A program made the translations under genes and the position numbers. Positions 16,597 through 25,120 of a DNA stretch of 64,000 nucleotides are shown in pieces. The stretch is from Pseudoprimorskyibacter insulae (GTDB taxonomy: Bacteria; Pseudomonadota; Alphaproteobacteria; Rhodobacterales; Rhodobacteraceae). Position 1 is the first letter of the stretch; every line of letters begins with the position of its first letter. The notes under the pieces are model-generated. The model made no database searches. It was not told the DNA's origin and saw nothing but the letters and a program-made list of their open reading frames with translations. The stretch lies in the NCBI RefSeq assembly GCF_900302505.1, contig NZ_OMOJ01000003.1, forward strand, positions 124,001 to 188,000, given 5' to 3'.

Positions 16597-17675
16597 AACA
16601 GACTAAGCTGGGTGCCCGGCAATTCGGGCACCCGGAACAGATCACGGCGCAATGCGGGCGGCGACGGATCAAAGCCCAGACGGTTGCGGACCAGTTCGAA
16701 CCGCTGACCGATCAGGCGGGCATAATGCCCCTCGCCCCGCATCCGATGCCCCCAAGTTGCTGAATAATCCTTGCCGTCGTGCATTTCGCGCAAGCGGGCC
16801 ATCACGCGGTCTTTGCGGCCCGGATAGTGTTCCTCTAGCCAGTCGCGCCACAGCGGCGACACCTCAAGCGGCAGGCGCAGCATGATCCAACTGGCGGCAT
16901 CGGCCCCGGCGGCGCGGCCTTCGGACATGATCGCCTCAAGCTCAGGGTCGGTGAGCGCAGGCACAATCGGCGACACCATCAGCCGTACCGGAATGCCCGC
17001 GCTGCGCAGATTGCGAATGATCGCAAGGCGGCGCTTGGGCGATGGGGCGCGCGGCTCCATCCGGCGGGACAGATCGGCGTCAAGCGTGGTGACGGATATC
17101 CCGACCCGCACCAAACCGCGTTCGGCCATCGGGGCCAGCAGGTCAATATCACGCTCAACCAAGGTGCCTTTGGTGACGATGGCAACCGGATGGTTGAACC
17201 TGTCCAGCACCTCAAGAATGTCGCGCATCAGGGCGTAGCGCTTCTCAATCGGCTGATAGGGGTCGGTGTTCGACCCGATCGACAACGGCGCACAGGAATA
17301 GCGTTTGCTGCGCAGTTCTTTTTCCAACCCCTTCGCAATGCCGGGCCGCGCCACCAGCCGCGTTTCAAAATCCAACCCCGGCGACAGGCCCAGAAAGGCA
17401 TGGGTGGGACGGGCAAAACAGTAGATGCACCCGTGTTCACAGCCGCGATACGGGTTGATGGTGCGATCAAAGGGCAGATCCGGCGACCGGACATAGTTCA
17501 TCGCCTTGGTGATCCGTTCTTCTGTCACCTCGGTTCGAACGGGCGGCAGCGGTTCATCAATGTCCCAGCCATCATGATCGTCACTGCGGCTAAAGGTTTC
17601 AAACCGGCCACTGTCGCGGCTGGCGGCCCCCCGTCCGGGGCGGCGATCAGAGGGGATGACGACATTGGCGCACAT
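16593..17675 (-). CDS. PA0069-family radical SAM protein (SplB-like)
   Basis: 360 aa from the chosen start. The radical SAM cluster is Cys79, Cys83, Cys86 (CEHGCIYC). Around it lie NPYRGCEHG and the downstream SIGSNTDPYQPIE, typical of the PA0069/spore-photoproduct-lyase-like group. The reaction is unknown; DNA-lesion repair has been suggested only by similarity. The N-terminal RRPGRGAASRDSGRFE is the usual beginning of the family, supporting ATG 17675. Upstream in-frame starts at 17717 and 17825 exist and no start has a clear ribosome site. The stop overlaps the eda stop by 4 bases. Confidence 0.8.
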   Translation of the reverse strand: MCANVVIPSDRRPGRGAASRDSGRFETFSRSDDHDGWDIDEPLPPVRTEVTEERITKAMNYVRSPDLPFDRTINPYRGCEHGCIYCFARPTHAFLGLSPGLDFETRLVARPGIAKGLEKELRSKRYSCAPLSIGSNTDPYQPIEKRYALMRDILEVLDRFNHPVAIVTKGTLVERDIDLLAPMAERGLVRVGISVTTLDADLSRRMEPRAPSPKRRLAIIRNLRSAGIPVRLMVSPIVPALTDPELEAIMSEGRAAGADAASWIMLRLPLEVSPLWRDWLEEHYPGRKDRVMARLREMHDGKDYSATWGHRMRGEGHYARLIGQRFELVRNRLGFDPSPPALRRDLFRVPELPGTQLSLF

Positions 17676-17810
17676 TGCACAAATGTAGAACAAAACAGAA
17701 ACGCGCACAATCAGCATGTGCAAATCCCGCACACAATCCGCGTTTTCCGCCGCATTTGGTCGTTCTGTCTGTGGCCAGTGTCGGAAATGGGCGATATCCC
17801 CTTGCCAGAT

Positions 17811-17839
17811 TTGACAAATAGTCACACTTAGCCGATGAA
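17811..17839 (+). promoter_or_regulatory. possible promoter of the corrinoid-protein gene
   Basis: A perfect -35 TTGACA (17811-17816), then 17 bp, then a weak -10 GATGAA. It lies about 35 bp before the start codon at 17874. Offered only because of the consensus -35. Confidence 0.35.
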
Positions 17840-17873
17840 GCCCGCCTGCGGGTGCACATGATTAGGATTTGCC

Positions 17874-18578
17874 ATGTCGGAAGAAGAAGACGATATCATC
17901 CTGTCCGAACTGGACGATGACGAGCTTGTCCAGCAGATGCAGGACGACCTTTACGACGGTCTGAAAGAAGAGATCGAAGAAGGCGTCAACATCCTGCTTG
18001 GCCGGGGCTGGGCCCCTTATGATGTTCTGACCAAGCCGCTTGTCGGCGGGATGACCATTGTCGGGAACGACTTCCGCGACGGTATTCTGTTCGTCCCCGA
18101 GGTGCTGCTGGCCGCGAATGCGATGAAGGGCGGCATGGCCATCCTCAAGCCGCTTCTGGTCGAAACCGGCGCACCGCGTATGGGCAAGATGGTCATCGGC
18201 ACAGTGAAGGGCGACATCCACGACATCGGCAAGAACCTTGTTGCGATGATGATGGAAGGCGCCGGATTTGAGATCGTCGATCTGGGTATCAACAACCCGG
18301 TTGAGGCTTATCTGGACACCGCCGCACGGGAAGAGGCCGACATTGTTGGCATGTCCGCGCTGCTGACCACTACCATGCCTTATATGAAAATCGTCATCGA
18401 CACGATGAAGGAAAAGGGCATTCGCGACGACTATATCGTGATGGTGGGCGGCGCGCCGCTGAACGAAGAGTTTGGCCGTGCCATTGGCGCAGACGCCTAT
18501 TGCCGCGACGCCGCTGTTGCGGTTGAGACGGCGAAAACCCTGATCGCCCGCAAACACAACCAGCTTGCTGCTGGCTGA
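17874..18578 (+). CDS. stand-alone corrinoid (B12-binding) protein, MtbC/MetH-domain type
   Basis: 234 aa. An acidic N-terminal tail (1-25) precedes a four-helix cap domain and a Rossmann B12 domain. His116 in DIHDIG (114-119) is the lower cobalt ligand. SALLTTTM (161-168) and VGGAPLNEEF (191-200) complete the cobalamin pocket. Such proteins carry methyl groups between separate methyltransferases. In Phaeobacter and Dinoroseobacter a protein of this kind, with separate homocysteine and folate domains, has been described as a split methionine synthase, so that is my preferred role. Terminated by 18603-18629. Confidence 0.88.
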   Translation: MSEEEDDIILSELDDDELVQQMQDDLYDGLKEEIEEGVNILLGRGWAPYDVLTKPLVGGMTIVGNDFRDGILFVPEVLLAANAMKGGMAILKPLLVETGAPRMGKMVIGTVKGDIHDIGKNLVAMMMEGAGFEIVDLGINNPVEAYLDTAAREEADIVGMSALLTTTMPYMKIVIDTMKEKGIRDDYIVMVGGAPLNEEFGRAIGADAYCRDAAVAVETAKTLIARKHNQLAAG

Positions 18579-18602
18579 TTTGCGAGCATTTGCAACATTT
18601 TG

Positions 18603-18629
18603 AAAGCCCCGTCTGCAAGCGGGGCTTTT
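18603..18629 (+). terminator. rho-independent terminator of the corrinoid gene
   Basis: AAAGCCCC and GGGGCTTTT pair around a 10-base loop, ending in TTTTCTT. It lies 25 bases after the corrinoid stop. Confidence 0.85.
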
Positions 18630-18675
18630 CTTATGGCCGGTTATCCCCCATATTAAAGGCTCAGAGGAGAGATGA

Positions 18676-18849
18676 ATGCCTATCACCACCTTTGTCGCCA
18701 TGATCCTATCCGCCGTTGTCGCCTCGGGGCTGACCGTGCTGGCGTTTATGAAATGGGGTGCGATGACTGTTCTGCCGGTCATGATCGTGCTGGCTTTGCT
18801 GGCACGCTGGGGTTTGGCCACGGTTCCGGCCGATGACGGCCACGCCTGA
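18676..18849 (+). CDS. small two-helix membrane protein
   Basis: 57 aa. The start has a strong GAGGAG ribosome site 7 nt upstream. Residues about 4-24 and 30-49 are hydrophobic helices with a short MKWG turn between, and the tail is polar (PADDGHA). The reading frame overlaps the start of the DUF1638 gene by 17 nt, so the two are coupled. Function unknown. The position between a corrinoid protein and DUF1638 hints at a role in the same methyl-transfer module, perhaps membrane tethering, but that is inference. Confidence 0.65.
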   Translation: MPITTFVAMILSAVVASGLTVLAFMKWGAMTVLPVMIVLALLARWGLATVPADDGHA

Positions 18850-19477
18850 AGATTCCGACCTGACAGACCATGGCCTTGATCTGCGCGGCGCAGGCCGCGT
18901 GCTGGCCATTGCCTGCGGGGCCCTTGCCCGTGAAATCCTCGATCTGAAACAGGCCAATGGCTGGGATCATCTGGATCTGCGCTGTCTTCCGGCGATTTTG
19001 CACAACCATCCCGAACGGATCACCGATGCCGTGCGCAAGGCCGTGGCCGACAACCGCGACCGCTATGATGAGGTGTTCGTCGTCTATGCCGATTGCGGCA
19101 CCGGCGGGCTGTTGCAGGCGGCCTGCGCCGATATGGGCGTGCAGATGATGGAAGGGCCGCATTGCTATGCCTTCTTCGAAGGCAACGCCGAGTTTACGGA
19201 TCGCGGCGAAGTCACCGCCTTTTACCTGACCGATTTTCTGGTGCGCCAGTTCGATGCTTTTGTCTGGCGTCCGCTGGGCCTCGACCGGCATCCTGACCTG
19301 TTGCAGATGTATTTCGGCAATTACGACCGGCTGGTTTATCAGGCCCAAACCGATGATCCGGCCCTAACCGCGTTGGCGCAATCGCACGCTGACCGGATGG
19401 GCCTGCGGTTTGAACGGCGCTTTACCGGCTATGGCGAATTGCAGCGTGATCTGGCGCACTTTGCCGTGCAGGCGTAA
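18833..19477 (+). CDS. DUF1638 protein, corrinoid-module partner
   Basis: 214 aa. Five cysteines (28, 51, 88, 98, 111) with His57/His59 lie in the first half, in contexts such as AIACGALAREI, LRCLPAILHNHPE and YADCGTGGLL, which suggest a metal or cofactor site. DUF1638 proteins recur beside methyltransferase corrinoid proteins; their biochemical role is not settled. The ATG at 18833 lies inside the end of the small membrane gene. It is separated from the corrinoid gene by a terminator, so some expression must come from a promoter near 18640. Confidence 0.75.
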   Translation: MTATPEDSDLTDHGLDLRGAGRVLAIACGALAREILDLKQANGWDHLDLRCLPAILHNHPERITDAVRKAVADNRDRYDEVFVVYADCGTGGLLQAACADMGVQMMEGPHCYAFFEGNAEFTDRGEVTAFYLTDFLVRQFDAFVWRPLGLDRHPDLLQMYFGNYDRLVYQAQTDDPALTALAQSHADRMGLRFERRFTGYGELQRDLAHFAVQA

Positions 19478-19514
19478 CGGTTGGAATTGCCATGACACGC
19501 CCCATATCTAGCCC

Positions 19515-20204
19515 ATGCTAAAACTGACCCCGATCCTTCTGGCCGTTCTCTATGCCTTTGTCGCCTATCGCTTTTCGGTCTGGCGCACCACGAAAGAGCT
19601 GAACGAGAGGTCGACCGAACTGGCGGACCGCACCATGCAGCAGCTGACCGCCAAAATGGCCGAGGCGCTGGATATCCCACGGGTGCGCGTGCACATCTAT
19701 GAAATTGAGCCGGTGAACGGGCTGGCCGCGCCCGATGGCCGGATCTTCATCACGCGGGGGTTCTACGCGAAATACCGCAACGGCGAAGTGTCCGCCGAAG
19801 AACTGGCCAGCGTCATCGCGCATGAGCTGGGCCATGTCGCACTTGGCCATTCGCGCCGCCGGATGATCGACTTTTCAGGGCAAAACGCGCTGCGCACGGC
19901 GCTGGCGATGGTGCTGAACCGGTTCCTGCCGGGGATCGGCGTGATGATTGCCAACGGGCTGACCAGCCTGCTGGCCGCCCGGATTTCACGGTCAGATGAG
20001 TATGAGGCCGATGCCTATGCCGCCGCCCTGCTGCATAAGGCCGGGATTGGCATCGACGCGCAGATCGGCATGTTCCGCAAACTAGACGCGCTGACCCAAT
20101 CGCGCGGCGGCACGGTGCCCGCGTGGTTGATGAGCCACCCCAAAACCGCCGACCGCATTGCCGCTTTGGAAAAGCTGGCGCAACGTTGGCAGGTCACCTC
20201 TTAA
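19515..20204 (+). CDS. M48-family zinc metallopeptidase
   Basis: 229 aa. One N-terminal membrane segment (residues 4-20). Zinc site HELGH (103-107) with the third ligand Glu162 in SRSDEYEAD, the M48 pattern. A second hydrophobic stretch follows near residues 138-157. Probably a membrane-anchored quality-control protease with a cytoplasmic or periplasmic domain, smaller than HtpX. Starts at ATG 19515 without a clear ribosome site, 37 bases after DUF1638. Confidence 0.85.
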   Translation: MLKLTPILLAVLYAFVAYRFSVWRTTKELNERSTELADRTMQQLTAKMAEALDIPRVRVHIYEIEPVNGLAAPDGRIFITRGFYAKYRNGEVSAEELASVIAHELGHVALGHSRRRMIDFSGQNALRTALAMVLNRFLPGIGVMIANGLTSLLAARISRSDEYEADAYAAALLHKAGIGIDAQIGMFRKLDALTQSRGGTVPAWLMSHPKTADRIAALEKLAQRWQVTS

Positions 20205-20253
20205 AATCTGATCCAAGCCCCCTAAATCTTAAGACAAGGGAAAGGACCGGGAT

Positions 20254-20835
20254 ATGAGCGGCGAACAATTTGGCAATCTGACCTACCTTGTGTTGCTACT
20301 GGCCATGTTGTCGGTCGGGCTGATTGCGCGCGGGCGCGGACAGATCCGCCAGCACCTGAAGGCGTTCGGCCAATGGTTTGTCATTATTGCGATTATTGCC
20401 GTAGGCGTAGGCCTTTGGGGTGACGTCCGCACCCGCATCATCCCGCAGCAAACCGTGTTTTCTGAGGCCGGTCGGATCGAACTGCCCCGCGCCCCGGATG
20501 GCCACTATTACGCCACGTTGGGCATCAATGGGGCCGAGATCCCCTTTGTCATCGACACCGGTGCCAGCAACATGGTTCTGACCCAAGATGACGCCAAAGC
20601 GGCGGGGGTTCCGTTGGAGCGGCTATCCTATTTTGGGCAGGCCAATACCGCCAACGGCACTGTGCGCACCGCGCCGATCCGGCTGAACGACGTCAGTTTC
20701 GGCCCGTTCGAGGATAGCAACGTGCGGGCCTTGGTGAACCAGGGCGATATGGACAAATCGCTATTGGGGATGAGTTATCTTCAGCGGTTTTCCCGCATTG
20801 AGATCAGCAACAACACCCTGATCCTTGAACGCTGA
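20254..20835 (+). CDS. membrane-anchored retropepsin-like aspartic protease
   Basis: 193 aa. Two N-terminal hydrophobic helices (about 9-25 and 40-56) are followed by a single-lobe aspartic protease domain. The active-site motif is FVIDTGASNMVLT (catalytic Asp101), with a downstream LLGMSYLQRF loop. Clan AA enzymes of this size work as homodimers. The ATG follows AAGGAC. The stop codon directly abuts the convergent holC stop with no base between. Confidence 0.85.
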   Translation: MSGEQFGNLTYLVLLLAMLSVGLIARGRGQIRQHLKAFGQWFVIIAIIAVGVGLWGDVRTRIIPQQTVFSEAGRIELPRAPDGHYYATLGINGAEIPFVIDTGASNMVLTQDDAKAAGVPLERLSYFGQANTANGTVRTAPIRLNDVSFGPFEDSNVRALVNQGDMDKSLLGMSYLQRFSRIEISNNTLILER

Positions 20836-21300
20836 TCAGGTGTTCTTTTCGGCCTTCATTTGCCAGCGCCCCGATTCCTCGGACCAGTATTTGGCCGGGC
20901 AACCCGCATCGGTCAGGGTTTTCCACTGAACGCGGGCGTGCTGCACCGCTTCGGGGTCGGTGCCGTCAAACAGGATCATCGTGCGGGTCAAAGCGCCCAC
21001 CTGATCGGCGGTGATATCCGCGCCGTCGATGCTCAGGATGCAGTCGGGCTTGTTCGCAGGCGCTTCTGCCATGGTCAGCAAGATCGGCTGATCGGCGTCA
21101 TGCGGCCCGCCCTCAAGCCCGTGCGGCAAGAACCCGTCGTCGGGTCCAAGCCATAACTTTTGGTCCAGCCATTCCAACCGTTCGCGGCGCACGCCCTTGA
21201 TTGCCACCCGCCAGCCTGCCTCTAGGGATTTGCCCAGAAGCAGCGGCAAGGTTTCATCGAGCGAATGCCGCGTCAGGTGATAGAAAAAGGCCTCGCCCAT
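20836..21300 (-). CDS. holC: DNA polymerase III chi subunit
   Basis: 154 aa. The chi subunit of the clamp loader contacts single-strand-binding protein. The N-terminus EAFFYHLTRHSLDETLPLLL and the middle IKGVRRERLEWLDQKLW match the family, and the C-terminal YWSEESGRWQMKAE is also typical. It starts one base after the pepA stop. holC next to pepA is also seen in E. coli. Confidence 0.88.
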   Translation of the reverse strand: MGEAFFYHLTRHSLDETLPLLLGKSLEAGWRVAIKGVRRERLEWLDQKLWLGPDDGFLPHGLEGGPHDADQPILLTMAEAPANKPDCILSIDGADITADQVGALTRTMILFDGTDPEAVQHARVQWKTLTDAGCPAKYWSEESGRWQMKAEKNT

Positions 21301-21301
21301 C

Positions 21302-22768
21302 TTACTCGTAGTGATCTGCGATCAAACGGTTCAGGGTCATGACGCCCCAGCCTGTCACGCCCTTGGGCGACATCGGCAGATCACGCGACACCAGCGCCAC
21401 GCCGGCAATGTCGATATGCGCCCAAGCGGTTTTGTCCTGAACGAAGCGGGCAAGGAACTGCGCCGCCGTGATCGATCCGGCAGGCCGTCCGCCGACGTTC
21501 TTCATATCGGCAACGCCCGATTTCAGCATGTCGTCATAGGCTTGGCCCAGCGGCATCCGCCACGCGCCTTCCTGTTCGACCTCAGCCGATTTCAGCAGCT
21601 TGTTGCACAGCGTATCGTCGTTGGAATAAACCGCCGCGTTTTCATGCCCCAGCGCGATGATGGCGGCACCGGTCAGGGTGGCAAGGTCGATCATCGCGAC
21701 CGGCTTATAGACCTCTTGGGTGTACCACATGATATCGCAGAGCACCAAACGGCCCTCGGCATCGGTGTTGATCACCTCAATCGTGTCACCCTTCATCGAG
21801 GTGACCACATCGCCGGGGCGCGTGGCCGTGCCCGACGGCATATTCTCCACCAGACCGACAACGCCCACCACGTTGCATGGCGCTTTGCGCTTGGCCAGCG
21901 TCATCATGGTGCCAGCCACGGTGCCCGCGCCGCCCATGTCCATGGTCATTTCTTCCATGCCAGCGGCAGGTTTGAGCGAGATACCGCCCGTGTCAAAGAC
22001 CACGCCCTTGCCAACCAAAGCCACCGGCGCGGCGTCACGTTCGCCGCCATTCCAGCGCATGACAACGACCTTCGACGGCGAGGCAGAGCCCTGCCCGACC
22101 GCCAACAAAGCGCCCATCTTCAGTTCGGCCAGAACATCCTCTTCCAGCACGTCGACCTGAATGCCCAATTCCTCAAACGCAGACAGGCGCGCGGCGAATT
22201 CGGTCGTGGTCAGAACGTTGGCGGGTTCGGCCACCAGATCGCGGGTAAAGAACACACCTTCGGCAATGGCGCGCATCGCCTCATATTCGGCCTGCGCCTC
22301 CTCGGTCTTAGAGACCATCATGATCGCAGCGGCCAGCGGCGTATCCTCGGCGGTTTTGTGCTGAGTGAAAGCATAGCCGCGCAGCATCAGACCCAGCGCG
22401 AACTGGCCAATCCGGCGCACCGGGCTGGCCGCAATCAGCAGCGCGTCACTGCCTGCCACCTTGGCCAGCGCAGCACCCGCGATGCGCACGGTTTCCGCAT
22501 CGGCGCTGCGGCTGAGTTTGATCACATCCACCGCCTTGGCCGTAGTGCCCGCAGGCCAGGACAGCGTTGAAATATCGCCGTTTTTCATCTTGGACCAGTC
22601 AGCCGATTCCGTCAGGCGCAGGATCGCCCCGCGCGTCAGGCGGTTCACCCGGCGACCCGCTTGGTCCATCTTGCCGTCATCGGTGATGCAAATCACCAAA
22701 CGGCCTTCGAAGGTTTCTAGCGAAGCAAGGTTGAGGTCCTGAAAGGAAATCTCTCTGGGCTGGGTCAT
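21302..22768 (-). CDS. pepA: leucyl aminopeptidase
   Basis: 488 aa M17 cytosolic aminopeptidase with two metal ions. The active-site signature NTDAEGRLVL is present, together with GKGVVFDTGGISLKP (metal-binding Lys and Asp) and the MTMDMGGAGTVAG loop. ATG 22768 has AAGGA at 8 nt; an upstream 30-codon extension is discarded. Transcribed divergently from lptF across a 130-bp intergenic region, as in E. coli. Confidence 0.95.
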   Translation of the reverse strand: MTQPREISFQDLNLASLETFEGRLVICITDDGKMDQAGRRVNRLTRGAILRLTESADWSKMKNGDISTLSWPAGTTAKAVDVIKLSRSADAETVRIAGAALAKVAGSDALLIAASPVRRIGQFALGLMLRGYAFTQHKTAEDTPLAAAIMMVSKTEEAQAEYEAMRAIAEGVFFTRDLVAEPANVLTTTEFAARLSAFEELGIQVDVLEEDVLAELKMGALLAVGQGSASPSKVVVMRWNGGERDAAPVALVGKGVVFDTGGISLKPAAGMEEMTMDMGGAGTVAGTMMTLAKRKAPCNVVGVVGLVENMPSGTATRPGDVVTSMKGDTIEVINTDAEGRLVLCDIMWYTQEVYKPVAMIDLATLTGAAIIALGHENAAVYSNDDTLCNKLLKSAEVEQEGAWRMPLGQAYDDMLKSGVADMKNVGGRPAGSITAAQFLARFVQDKTAWAHIDIAGVALVSRDLPMSPKGVTGWGVMTLNRLIADHYE

Positions 22769-22898
22769 GAGCGGGTCCTTTTGGTTCGGTTTGCCAAGAT
22801 GTACTTTGCCCCGAAGACATTGACCAGAGCCGGGTTTTGCAGCAAACCCATGGAACACGGCAGAGATGCCACGCCAGCCACGTCTTGGGGGACCGCTT

Positions 22899-24029
22899 TT
22901 GGCCAGATTCGACAGGTATATGCTGTCGCAGCTTATGGTGCTGTTCGGCTTCTTTGCGCTTGTGCTGGTGTCGGTCTATTGGGTCAACCGGGCGGTTGTT
23001 CTGTTTGACCGGCTGATCGCCGATGGCCATTCGGCGGGGGTGTTTCTGGAATTCACCGCGCTGAGCCTGCCCAAGGTGATCGGGCTGGTGATGCCGATGG
23101 CGGCCTTTGCGGCGGCGGTCTATGTGACGAATAAACTTAGCAATGACAGCGAATTGACCGTGGTTCAGGCCACCGGGTTTTCACCATGGCGCATTGCGCG
23201 GCCCGTGGTGGCCTTTGGCATCCTACTGATCCTCGCCATGAGCATCATCACCCACTTCCTGATCCCCGCAAGCCTTGCCCAACTACGCATGCGCGAGATT
23301 GAGATCTCAGGCTCGGTTTCGGCGCGGCTACTGCGCGAGGGGGTGTTTTTGCACCCAACCAGCGGCGTGACTTTTTACATCGGGGACATTACCGCCGAAG
23401 GCGAATTACAGAATATCTTTCTGTCGGACCGGCGTTCAGAAAACCGAGCGGTGACCTACACCGCCGATAGCGGGTTTCTGATGCGCGATGAAAACGGGCC
23501 GAAACTGGTGATGCTGCGCGGCATGGCGCAATCGCTCAATCGCAAGTCAGAACGATTGACCACCACGACTTTCGAAGATTTCTCATACGACATCAGCGCC
23601 TTTATTCAGACCGACAACGGTTTGCTGCGCCGTCTGGAACATGTGCCGACGCTCGAACTGTTGACCCGGCCCTCCGCGGTCGGGGCGGAAACAAACAACA
23701 CCGTCGCCCGCGTTCTGGACGAAGCACATGGCCGGTTCCAACAACCACTGTTGTGCCTTGTCGCGGCACTGATCGGGTTTTCGGCGCTGATGGTCGGCGG
23801 GTTTAGCCGCTTTGGCGTGGGCCGGCAAATCGTCGGGGCGATCTTCCTTCTGGTGATCGTCAAGCTGGTGGAAAGCGCGGTGACTGATCCCGTGCGATCC
23901 AGCCCGGACATGTGGCCGCTGGTCTATGCGCCCACGGTCATCGGCCTGACCATATCGCTGATCCTGCTGCATCTGGCAGCCCGCCCGTTCCGCCGCCCCC
24001 GCCGCACCGCGCAGGAGGCCTCGGCATGA
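22899..24029 (+). CDS. lptF: LPS export permease LptF, TTG start
   Basis: 376 aa. One half of the inner-membrane LptFG channel that, with LptB, extracts lipopolysaccharide for transport to the outer membrane. Three N-terminal and three C-terminal membrane helices flank a periplasmic beta-jellyroll. I choose a TTG start at 22899: a GGGGGA ribosome site lies 6 nt before it and the protein then begins with (M)ARFDRYMLSQL, the usual family start. An ATG at 22866 would add an 11-residue basic leader without a ribosome site. Coupled to lptG by ATGA. Confidence 0.88.
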   Translation: MARFDRYMLSQLMVLFGFFALVLVSVYWVNRAVVLFDRLIADGHSAGVFLEFTALSLPKVIGLVMPMAAFAAAVYVTNKLSNDSELTVVQATGFSPWRIARPVVAFGILLILAMSIITHFLIPASLAQLRMREIEISGSVSARLLREGVFLHPTSGVTFYIGDITAEGELQNIFLSDRRSENRAVTYTADSGFLMRDENGPKLVMLRGMAQSLNRKSERLTTTTFEDFSYDISAFIQTDNGLLRRLEHVPTLELLTRPSAVGAETNNTVARVLDEAHGRFQQPLLCLVAALIGFSALMVGGFSRFGVGRQIVGAIFLLVIVKLVESAVTDPVRSSPDMWPLVYAPTVIGLTISLILLHLAARPFRRPRRTAQEASA

Positions 24030-25120
24030 CCTTGCATTACTATATCGCGCGGCGGTTCTTTTGGATCCTGGCCTCGGTCTTTGCGATCTTCTTTGCCTTT
24101 ATGACCCTGCTGGATCTGGTCGAACAAATGCGCCGGTTTGACAGTTCGGTCAGCTTTGGCGAGGTGCTGCGCCTGACGCTGCTGAACACGCCCAAATCGC
24201 TCTATCAGATCTTGCCGCTTGTGGTGATCCTGTCGGCGATTGCGCTGTTCATCGGGCTGGCCCGGTCGTCGGAACTGGTCGTGATCCGCGCGGCGGGCCG
24301 GTCGGCCACAAGTTCGCTGCTGGCCCCGGTCATGGTGGCACTGATCCTTGGCGGTCTGGCTGTGGGGGTGTTCAACCCCATCGTTGCCGCCACATCCAAG
24401 CAATACAACCAGATGCGCGAACTTTACCGCAACGGCGGCACCAGCACCCTATCCATCGGGGCCGAGGGGCTTTGGCTGCGACAAGGCGATGAAACCGGCC
24501 AAACCGTGATCCGCGCCAGCCGCGCAAACCCCGAAGCGACGGTTCTTTATCAGGTCAGCTTTGTCAGCTACGCCCCCGGCGGCGGCCCCGTACAACGGAT
24601 TGAGGCCGATACCGCCCGTCTGGACAATGGCCATTGGGTGCTTGACGACGCCAAGGTCTGGCCCCTGAGCGCAACCCTGAACGCCGAGGCTGCGGCCAAG
24701 CGGTTCGACAGCGTAGAGGTGTCCTCGACCCTGACCCAAGAAAGCATCCGCGACCGGTTCGGAACCCCATCGGCCGTGCCGATCTGGGAACTGCGCGCCT
24801 ATATCGCCGAACTGGAACTGGCCGGATTTTCGGCCCGTCGGCATTTCGTCTGGCTTCAGATGGAGATGGCAAAACCGCTGTTCTTGGCCGCTATGGTGCT
24901 GGTCGGCGCGGCCTTTACCATGGGCCATTCGCGGCTGGGCAAAACCGGCATCGGCGTGCTTTCGGCGATCTTGCTGGGGTTTGGCCTTTACTATGTGCGC
25001 AACTTTGCGCAGATCTTGGGCGAGAACGGCCAAGTAAACGCGGTGCTGGCCGCTTGGGCCCCGCCGGTTGCCTCGGTCTTGCTGGCCTTTGGGCTGATCC
25101 TTCACCGGGAGGAAGGCTGA
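24026..25120 (+). CDS. lptG: LPS export permease LptG
   Basis: 364 aa partner of LptF with the same six-helix plus periplasmic jellyroll plan. It begins MTLHYYIARRFFW and its first helix is followed by the coupling region FGEVLRLTLLNTPKSLYQILPL. C-terminal helices contain GHSRLGKTGIGVL. The start overlaps the lptF stop by 4 nt and the stop overlaps the lptD start by 1 nt, so lptF-lptG-lptD form a tight operon. Confidence 0.92.
   Translation: MTLHYYIARRFFWILASVFAIFFAFMTLLDLVEQMRRFDSSVSFGEVLRLTLLNTPKSLYQILPLVVILSAIALFIGLARSSELVVIRAAGRSATSSLLAPVMVALILGGLAVGVFNPIVAATSKQYNQMRELYRNGGTSTLSIGAEGLWLRQGDETGQTVIRASRANPEATVLYQVSFVSYAPGGGPVQRIEADTARLDNGHWVLDDAKVWPLSATLNAEAAAKRFDSVEVSSTLTQESIRDRFGTPSAVPIWELRAYIAELELAGFSARRHFVWLQMEMAKPLFLAAMVLVGAAFTMGHSRLGKTGIGVLSAILLGFGLYYVRNFAQILGENGQVNAVLAAWAPPVASVLLAFGLILHREEG

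Noticed and set aside
17677-17691. Possible LexA box (GTTC-N7-GTGC on the minus strand) before the radical SAM gene
   Set aside because: Alphaproteobacterial LexA sites are GTTC-N7-GTTC; this has a mismatch in the second half and would directly abut the chosen start codon, leaving no room for a normal promoter.
21311-22570. 419-codon plus-strand open frame
   Set aside because: Antisense to pepA; no domain, no ribosome site.
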